Source of the DNA: Clusia tigrina
Lineage: Eukaryota > Arthropoda > Insecta > Diptera > Clusiidae
Assembly: GCA_920105625.2 (NCBI GenBank)
Contig: OV050033.1
Span: forward strand, 55,944,780 to 56,008,779
DNA: 64,000 nt
Reading direction: 5' to 3'
Position numbers and translations under genes: made by a program. Positions within the stretch are counted from its first letter, which is position 1. Each line of letters opens with the position of its first letter. The notes under the pieces are model-generated. The model did no database searches, was not told the origin of the DNA, and was given only the letters and a program-made list of their open reading frames with translations. Below, piece by piece: positions 56,358 through 64,000 of the stretch.

Positions 56358-56575
56358 GTTATTATTATTATTATTATATCTTACACGATAATTATTTATG
56401 AGTGCAAGGTGTTGGGGGAATGATTACTAGCTACAGAGGCTTTCGACTCGAAGAGAAACAAATTTTATAGAACGAAGTATTTTGGAGACCAAGCCCGTGG
56501 CAGGATTTGAACCTGCGACCCTGGGAGTGTGAGTCTAGCATGCTTACCACTAGACCACGGAGGGTGGCTAATATA
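56358..56575 (-). repeat. tRNA-derived SINE, well preserved
   Basis: On the - strand: A box TGGTCTAGTGGT (56546-56557), B box GGTTCAAATCC (56503-56513), then GGGCTTGGTCTCCAAAATAC, TTCTCTTCGAGTCGAAAGCC, TAGTAATCATTCCCCCAACA, and a (TAATAA)n tail at its 3' end. AATATAT-like sequence flanks both ends, perhaps a target duplication. Confidence 0.88.
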
Positions 56576-56788
56576 TTCAGTTATCACGCGAAATTCGATT
56601 GAGAATAATTCCTAAACAGCAATGGTAACAGAGTTTATATTTTCATTAACAAAGATGACAGAAAGTATCTGAATGGACACCTATGAAAATCCTTTTAATT
56701 TTCGACATATTATCCCAAACGTTGAATACGCTTTTTCCTTGGAGTATCTGGACCCCTTGTATTGATATCCCTTGTATATATTAAGATC

Positions 56789-56986
56789 CTACAGCAAGTG
56801 ATTATCCGGTGGGGGATTTAAACTTTTCGTTTCATGGCATTGCAAACAAATCATGGGAAAAATAGTTCTCAACCAAAAGAGCTTCGAGTTTTGGAAACAA
56901 GAAAGGATCTGACGAATATGTGGATCTTTTGAATACTTGGAACTACCTAATCCATCTAATATCTGATGAAATTTTAGAGCTGGCAA
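56789..56986 (-). pseudogene. Possible Ty3/gypsy-type RT fragment
   Basis: The - frame reads FHQILDGLGSSKYSKDPHIRQI. Ty3/gypsy RTs have a block of the type I-x-x-ILDxLGGSKYF just before the first catalytic Asp. The match is confined to about 14 residues with nothing recognisable around it, so this is tentative. Confidence 0.25.
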
Positions 56987-57454
56987 AGCATTAGAATTAG
57001 GAGGAGGATTGTCCGGAAAGAAAAACCCGCGACAGTCGCCGACTCACACACGCCGTTGAACTATGGTAATTTTAATGATTGGAGTTTTATCCACAACTCC
57101 TGGCAGAACTACTATTTTCATTTGTTCTAGATATGAGTGATCTTCAAAGCATGTTATATCTGTATTGAAATAATTCATCAAAACTGGAATGCTTTTCTAT
57201 AAGCTAATTGGATATCATTACAGTGTGAGAAGCACTCTTGTACACCGTAACCTACCAAATAACCATCACACCACGATATAAATTTTATCAAAATTTTGAC
57301 ACTACTGAGATATTTTTATGTTTTAGCTGCTGTTCAAGAATCTTAATCGTATAATGACAGGATGGATATTTTCTGTGGTATACAAATTGGTTTTCTATTC
57401 ACCAGGAAAATTCCGCTACCGGACACTCTTTAGCTCACCTTTCTAGATTATCCG

Positions 57455-57800
57455 GAAAACAGTTTGGTTTGTTCTTTAGTAAGTCAACTTCCCCAACTTC
57501 GTTCTGTGTTGGAATTATTTGAGAAGGAACATCAAATTGGAGCAGTTTTCACACACATGACTAAAGGCTTCGACAGGACCCAAGACTTGATTATTGTGAA
57601 TAAACTGGAGTCAATCGCTTTCATTATTTGTTGCTAGAGGATTATATAGCAGGATGTAATCACAGTCTCCGAATGGGAAATTGTATCTAGATGTCATGTT
57701 AGTCTTTAAGTCTCTGCCGAAGTGACTATCTTGGTCCCTTTTGTTTGTTTTGCTTATAAATGTATATTTAGTTCTCTTAAAGAAATTATAACAAAACTGT
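57455..57800 (+). pseudogene. LINE reverse transcriptase fragment
   Basis: In shifted + frames: KQFGLFFSKSTS (about 57460), then LEKEHQIGAVFTHMTKGFDRTQDLIIVNKLESI (about 57520-57620), which is the RT block with the first catalytic Asp replaced (usually D-F-SKAFDRV). LLEDYIAGCNHSLRMGNC follows, then SAEVTILVPFCLFCLI (about 57715-57760), the degraded S-GVPQGS-LGP-LF block. The YADD block is not recognisable. Probably a jockey/CR1-like LINE remnant, heavily mutated. Confidence 0.5.
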
Positions 57801-58162
57801 TGATACGACTTTCATTTTCATATGAGAAGCATTCTAGTAGCCGAGCGGGGCTTTAAATCTTGTACAGGTATGATTTGGAAAAATAGTGTAATAGCGAACT
57901 TTTCAAGGATGCTGTTATTGCGTCCGCTTCTAGAATATATATATCCTCTATTAATATTACCCTAATAAAAAGATGCACTTGAAGGTTGTTAAATCAAATT
58001 TGAACTGGTTGTATATATTGAAACGTGATTGCATATCAGTGAAACGGGATTGCATACTTTTAGGATCCCATCTGGAGAATGGGTGCCCCCTGTGAGTCAA
58101 GATGCGAACTATTCGAATAAAAGTTTATTCAAGAACCATCTGTCGGTAATATCAAAAATAAT

Positions 58163-58227
58163 ATTCTCGACTTCTGTCGAAGTGGATAGAAGCTTCTAGA
58201 AAGTACGAGAATAGCGTGGAATTTTCT
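58163..58227 (+). promoter_or_regulatory. Heat-shock-element-like pentamer array in LTR U3, copy 2
   Basis: From 58188 consecutive 5-bp blocks read aGAAg, cTTCt, aGAAa, gTACg, aGAAt, aGCGt, gGAAt, tTTCt: six of eight match the alternating nGAAn/nTTCn rule, the first three forming a canonical trimeric HSE. In-phase cGAAg (58178) and tTTCt (58163) lie upstream. The array ends about 20 bp before TATAAAA. Confidence 0.65.
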
Positions 58228-58245
58228 ACTCCATCCTTCGAAAAC

Positions 58246-58252
58246 TATAAAA
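58246..58252 (+). promoter_or_regulatory. TATA box of LTR copy 2
   Basis: TATAAAA preceded by CTTCGAAAAC. Same position as in copy 1. Confidence 0.75.
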
Positions 58253-58619
58253 GCGACAAGACTGTTCAAAGTCGAATACAGTAGATCAGAGACCGTAACA
58301 GTGTGTGCATCAGGCATTTTAATCGAAGCAGCAGTATTAGCAGTATTTGTAATTTTGAAAGTGATGAAATTCATTATTAAATAAAGTGACTAATGGTTTG
58401 TGAAATAAAGTGCAAATAATAACTAAGTAAACTTTAAGCCTAATATTAAATGTGTAAATAGCAATATTTAAATAAAGCTAATTATTTTAATTTAACCAGC
58501 GATTGTTTGATTACTACACAATCCAATGGTACGAGTCCGAGTACAGAGAGTTAGAGGAATTGTCAGGAGGGCAATTTTGTAACAGAGTAAATGTCAAGCG
58601 GGCAATTTCGTAACAATAT

Positions 58620-61600
58620 ATATAAAACCTATGTATACTCGTACAATAGTTTGGGGTCTTATGAGTTTATATCATTTAAGCTGACATCCTTCGGGGACAT
58701 TGTCCTACCCCTAACCAAATAATTAGTGGCTCACATAAACCCGCTGCACATTGGTGTTGTATCTACAACTACACACCTTCCATCTGTACACTTCTTTCCA
58801 TCGTTTATATATACTACGAGTGTATAGAACTTAATATGTATTTTTATTTAATATGATATTTAAATGCTTTTATTTTTAATTTAAAATTTAATATGAATTG
58901 TTATTGCTTGAAAACCGCCTCACACAGTAAAGGGATTGCCCAAAGCGCCTTCGGTCACAGTCACGAAATGAACGTTCGCTCTCTAATGCACACAACCTCA
59001 ACAAAGTAAACTAGCTCCGCATCTCTATTTACTCCTTAATCACAATTTAACCCAAGAATATTCTTCCTTTTGCCACATTGCGAATGTGGCTCCCCACTTA
59101 CTGCAACTCGAGTTGTGTCCAATTGCTCAGTAATCTGCTACACAAAATGTAAATTAGAAATTGTTCTGCCCGAAAAATTTTAAAAAAACATCTGAACTGA
59201 GTCGTAAACCGAAAGCCAACCTGACATGAGAAAGTACCTTACAAACACATCAAAAGCACTGTACAATCCTTTAGGCAAAACATTTTACTTTGCTACTTTT
59301 TGCTGTATCTACCTTAGGGCAAATGCTCGCTGAGTATTGAACAAAGCGCACTTACATGGGTTCTAAATATTTTCATTTACAAGTACAACAACTACAATAA
59401 AAGAGGTTTATCAGTTTTCAGTTGCATTGGTCATGATTTGGTATACTACGAGTAAGTGCTATTTGAGAGGTACATTGAGTATTCCTACAGGAGCACTCGT
59501 AGCATCCTGAAATTATGACAAGAGTACTTCAAGTTCCTATAAGCAGCACTAAAAAAAATATTTGCTAATGTGGGGTACAACTCGAAGCGTCATAGACCTT
59601 CAAAATGAAATGGAAAGAGGGTTGTGTGAGTAACTCCCCTCTCATTATAGAAACACTCGTTATGTTATTGGAGATTAACACACAGGCCACCAAGTGTCCT
59701 GCACAGATACATTCAGTGTGGCATTTACAGGATGACCAAATTTTTGGTGACTTTTCCAAATGTTGGAGATGCGTTTTACAAATTCAATCGCACGAACTCT
59801 CCAAATTTTCCCAGATGTATACGTAAGATTTAAGGAAGAAGGTGTCTAATGGGGTCTAATCACAAATTATTGATGGCCAGTTGAGATCAACATATAACAA
59901 AATTAGGACACCTCGGATTTTTTTGACAAATAGATACTTTGGCTAGAGTACTGTGTGTTGTTATGGAAGCTCTTTTTTATTTATAAATTATTAGCTGCGA
60001 AAAATTTTACATAGGTTTGCTTTAAGAGGGATGGATTACTAGCACGAATATGGGTACTCTTAGAAAGCTAACCTTAGCAGTACTGCGATTATTTGCGGTT
60101 TCATGTGTCCTTATTGGAAGACGTTTTATATAAATTAGTGGCTGCGGAAAACTTTACTAAGTTATGCTTTAAAATGGATTGATTACTAGCATAAATATGG
60201 GTACGTTACAGTGGAGTCCTCATTGATATGGTTGTGCTAAAATACATCGAAGAAGAGAGTTACTAATACTCGAACCCAAGAACCACTTCATTGTAAGTAT
60301 CGAAGTTCCACAGTGATATTCGCCATAAATGACTAAAAATCGTGGTTACCCTCCAAATCTTTCGTAGGGGTGTTGCACTCCTCGAAATTCCTTTGTTAGT
60401 TTTGCAATATAGCGTTTTGATTCATGGGTAGCTCACCGAATATTCGGTATAGTAGCACAATATCATGGTAAAAGTTTCACATTGGCTTCACAAAAGCGAA
60501 AATGGTTATTATATGCTATCCTTGATCAGCTAAACTCAACCCTTTATATAATTATATGTTTATGTCTGCAAAATACTTTGTCTTAATTCAAATCATGTCC
60601 GTCCTTTTATGGTGCATAAAACACTTTATTGCTACTTCTGTGAGTTGATGCTGTAAATACTTCCTGACATGTTTTTCAATTTGCAACTCAACTGAATTTG
60701 TTGCATCGCATTCGAAGCAGCTCATAAATAGAATTTAAAAAATTTTGCAGCTCACCGGAAATTAAAGAACTTCCTCAAAAGCGCGATTTCAAAAGCAACT
60801 CGAGAGCGGATGCTAATTGTTATGCCAGAAACTACAAAATAAACATGAACGAGGCCAATGAGTGGTGCTGCTAATGCGCCATTATAACTGATACCCTTGT
60901 TCTCGCACTCGCGTCCTGCTACTCGTCCTCTTTCTCGTTCTCGTCCTCGCAGCGCCGTAGAAGAAAACCAAAAACATGTGCGTAAAAATGTTTTAAATTT
61001 TGTTAAAATATTCGGGGCTGCGCGATAATTTATGCATTGTTGGTATGTGACTTTGCGCGCAAAGTTGGTAGCGAGCGCACTTGTTTATGTTTTTATGCCG
61101 AATACGTGTAAGCGATGCGAAATGCAAGGCAGCAGGATGCGCCACCATATTAGCTCGTATGCATGCACATAAGTAGTTTCGGTATGTTTGGCAGATAAAA
61201 CGCTGCAAATGTGGCAAAATTTATACCCAAAGCGCAACTAAGTACAAAGTTTTGGCAGCACGTGATTAAAAGCGTTAATACGAGAGACTGGAAAAAGAGT
61301 TAAAAATTTCGATACTGCCAAGTAAGCAGAAATAAATACTGGTAAGGATGCAAGCGTAAATACACTCATAGGCGACCAAACAATTGAAATTGACAAGAAA
61401 TTAGCCACCAAATCAAATGAACCCTGACAAAAAAAAGTATTTCTCGCCTTATGCGTTGACAAGGGAGTGACAGTTTGGGCCGCACTCACTTGAAATTAAT
61501 TAAACGCACTTTTGTGTGACACAATTCCGCAAGCGGCAGGAGATTCGTTCAGAGACTAAAAGAAGGCATCATGGCAAATCAAATAAGGTGGTGGATACAA

Positions 61601-61640
61601 AAGCAGTACTCTTCTAACCTCGCACATTATATTAAATATA
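58620..61640. other. Non-coding stretch with one duplication
   Basis: No gene recognised. Two related segments lie at about 59950-60060 and 60105-60210 (ATTA-T-GCTGCG-AAA-TTTAC ... GATTACTAGCA-AATATGGG), offset about 150 bp. A CTCGTC-rich patch lies at 60900-60955. A 40-codon open frame at 60752-60872 is discussed under rejected items. Confidence 0.4.
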
Positions 61641-61659
61641 TACCAGGAATTGGTCCAGA

Positions 61660-62035
61660 CTATAAAAAAGGTTTAATCAATGTTTTGATACCACGTAAAT
61701 AGAGCTCAGTTGATGCATCGATTAATATGGTCCTCAAAATAGATCGTGTAAAAATTCCCGGTAAGGCCATCAGCTGCTTCTCCGCATTCTCTTTGCTTGT
61801 TTCAAACGACTGAAAACGTTTTCCGCGTAGACGTAGACACTCTGTTGTGAACAGGAACAATTACATTGCGCCATATCTCTGGAAAATGGTGATTGATCCT
61901 GGACATTTTGTGAGTCATACAGACAAAGATCGATGAGTGGAATAGCGCATTCTTTGAATTTTTGGTTAGAAAATCGCTTACAAACATCGATGCGTGTAAT
62001 ATTGCATTATTGTCAAGCGAACTACGACAATTCAT
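61660..62035 (-). pseudogene. Mariner transposase remnant (C-terminal half)
   Basis: On the - strand: SLDNNAILHASMFVSDFLTKNS (about 62020-61955), corresponding to the H-x-DNAPAH-TSMLV-DFLAKN block with the catalytic Asp kept but NAPAH lost. After frameshifts comes LRLRGKRFQSFETSKENAEKQLMALPG (about 61830-61755), corresponding to L-x-GKRF-S-E-IKE-S-xxLxAIP. TIRs could not be found. It is an old, fragmented copy. Confidence 0.55.
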
Positions 62036-64000
62036 CTTCTATAAATGTAGAGATTCCCGGCAATTATTGCCCATAGAGCACCTAATAACTGGAAAATATT
62101 ATTAATTGCTTTTTGAGGCACTCCATATGAAAACCTGGACCGCCCAATGATAGTCGAAAAATATGGCTCACAAAACAATGATTTTCGAAAGATTCCAAAA
62201 ATTCAGCATAGTGTGTCAAGCTGGTCGCCATCTGTGATATGCGTGATAAATTTAAGATCCCAATTGACTGGTTCAAGTCAGCCTTCAGCATATTGGAAGC
62301 AAAGCTCTCTGTAATAATGATCCAACAATGCATGCCACGAGGCATCTCATGCTCAAGAAGTCCATGAAAATTGTAGAAACGGGTTCATGGCACATGTTCA
62401 GATAGTGCACCATATCTACAAGGACGATTTTCCGACACCATTTCCGTTCAGTTTATCACTCTTCCTCTTATTACCAGTCGAAGACTTTGAAGACTGAACG
62501 GAATGGAAGAAAGTTTGAACCACTCCTAGGCCCACTTGCATGGTTATGTCTCACTTGATTGCTTATATTTTCATTGAAGGAATTTCGTCAATTTCGTCGA
62601 TGCAACACACAATTTAATTGACAACACAGAATTTTGAGAAAAGTTTCGATGAATAGTTCAATCAATTAGGTAGTCTAACCTAAACAGCAGCTGTATTTAG
62701 CCCATCTAAGTCTCTGCATGAAAACTTGCTAGACACCATTCTTCCCTAATTTTTGCACGGACTTTGTAAATAAGCAATTCCATGCCTGAGTTTACATATT
62801 CCACGTTCTCAGTCGGAATAGTGTGAAATTTCTAGAGGGACTTGACAATTACAATGCCCACATAAAGTAAAGGTTTATTTTTTTCTATACCATATTCATT
62901 TGCATTTGTTGTTTTTTAAAACCAGCCTCTCTAAGCGAACGAATGAAAAATGACCCTAATTTCTCCTCGCTATAATAAGAATGTTTCATATATAAAAGTA
63001 TATTGGTGTTCGGTAGAGATGTTTCTCTTTTAATGAAGATGTGCTCAGAATTCTTATATAATTTTTAATCAAATGTACTCGAAAGTTTACTGGTATTGAT
63101 ATATTTTGTAATTGTCATTACTGTTATTATTCTTATCTTCCTACTTAAATACATTTGTTACCCATCCATTAGAGTCTCCTTTTAATTGTTTTGAATAACT
63201 GAGTGCCATGTAAATGGACCTATTATTTGTTCCATCTTGTTAACTAGTTATAGAATTGGCTTCATTGCCTAACAGATTTCCGATGAGTGATATTTCTGCT
63301 GCCTTCCATGTGAATTTCCATAATCATATCCTTCTTTGTGTATCCTAGGACCGAGATTACCAAAACTTGTTGGAATATGATTTCTGACTAGAATTTTATG
63401 TCAAGTCTGCGTGCTCCTTTAGAATTTTTGTATTATCTGAATATGTTCCATGTGGTCACCACCTTCTACTTCTCCCATGTTACGAACTCTGTTTGAGTAA
63501 CCCAAAAGTGAAGGCCTGCCGGAATGGAATTTGTTTTTCGCAGACACCACTCGTACAAGTGTCAAATGTCACATTATTTCTCATTAAGTATGTGTCAAAA
63601 GTGAAAGTTCAGGAATTTTTCAATTCAAATCCCCAAATTTAATGTGTTCCTAAACATACTTTTCGTGGCTATGTATAAAAGAGTATGTATTAATGTATAT
63701 ATAAGTGTGTATATAAGTGTGTTTATATGTGTACATGTAAATGTTTATAAAGTGTGTATATACTATAAGTTCAAACAAATAAAGCCAAAGGTGGTTAGAA
63801 CCTTTCTTTTAATTGTTGGTATCCTTGTTCTCCTGAATCTACCAAATTGCTAATAATCTGCACCACATTTTAAAATATAGTATCCTTGTAGTGGCAACTT
63901 TTATATATTTTCTCTCATTATAATTATAAGTCTCCCTGTTGTCTCTTCTTCATAAGAGTAACACAGAGTATCAAGTTGGTGTTCGATTAGATTAACTTCG
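62036..64000. other. Non-coding stretch
   Basis: An 87-aa frame on the - strand (62082-62345) adjoins the mariner remnant but has no motif I recognise. A GTGTATATAAGTGTG-type patch lies at 63690-63740. I see no other feature. Confidence 0.35.

Larger units (their letters stand above)
58019..58615 (+). mobile_element. Solo LTR, copy 2
   Basis: 597 bp, TGAAACG to GTAACA, flanked by a 4-bp duplication ATAT (58015-58018 and 58616-58619). Same family as 46663-47215. The last 250 bp are about 90% identical; U3 is more diverged. It has a partial duplication of its start (GATTGCATATC/GATTGCATACT). TATA at 58246 and AATAAA signals at about 58379, 58404 and 58471. No internal region adjoins. Confidence 0.9.

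Noticed and set aside
56789..56986. Gypsy RT belonging to the nearby solo LTR at 58.0 kb
   Set aside because: The RT-like match is about 14 residues, lies on the opposite strand, and is outside the LTR with its own target duplication.
60752..60872. Possible terminal exon after TTTTGCAG (40 codons to a TAA)
   Set aside because: The upstream pyrimidine tract is weak, the peptide is not recognisable, and a 40-codon open stretch is not significant here.
1..64000. CRISPR array, bacterial operons, phage or plasmid features
   Set aside because: Direct repeats found are tandem minisatellites without unique spacers, and coding density and signals are those of an insect genome.

Overview
This is a eukaryotic window with no bacterial signals: no Shine-Dalgarno-spaced operons, no dense coding, no CRISPR array. 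The AT-rich composition, the microsatellites, and the jockey-type LINEs, mariners, AT-targeting LTR element and tRNA-derived SINEs point to an insect, most likely a higher dipteran. The recurring ACTCGTA/TACGAGT motif reminds me of tephritid fruit-fly intergenic DNA, but that is a guess and not a result.

Almost every long reading frame with recognisable protein similarity belongs to a transposable element. The best host-gene signal is one candidate internal exon of 73 nt at 26967-27039 on the + strand. It is flanked by strong acceptor and donor sites, so much of the window may be intron or intergenic DNA of an unrecognised gene.

Layout. 0.6-2.6 kb: two tails of RNase H-type LINEs. 5.1-8.7 kb: a decayed jockey-clade LINE with a 483-bp Tc1/mariner-superfamily element nested in it at a TA. 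9.4-11.3 kb: a second, 5'-truncated jockey-clade LINE on the - strand with a 13-bp target duplication and poly(A). 11.3-11.7 kb: a minisatellite. 11.77-13.04 kb: a full-length mariner whose transposase is broken by one frameshift. 20.4-22.3 kb: two more LINE fragments. 23.9-24.5 kb: a minisatellite of about 100 bp. 25.3-26.1 kb: an internally deleted mariner with perfect 28-bp TIRs. 30.4-35.35 kb: a nearly complete RNase H-type LINE (ORF1 plus a 1200-aa ORF2 with all catalytic motifs) with a 12-bp target duplication, inserted at the edge of a 90/99-bp higher-order minisatellite. 42.7-43.1 kb: a 30-bp minisatellite. 45-46.5 kb: a LINE fragment and a mariner remnant. 46.66-47.22 and 58.02-58.62 kb: two solo LTRs of one family, each with a 4-bp AT-rich target duplication, a TATA box, and heat-shock-element-like pentamer arrays in U3. 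51.2-53.1 kb: a deleted second copy of the 30-kb LINE. Nine copies of one tRNA-derived SINE family are scattered from 13 to 57 kb.

How they work together: the autonomous elements (LINEs, mariner) would supply RT/endonuclease or transposase in trans to the non-autonomous ones (SINE, deleted mariners, nested element). The nesting and target duplications give a partial insertion order. I found no novel multi-gene system. The items most worth following up are the HSE-bearing LTRs, the isolated exon, the nested element and the SINE family.
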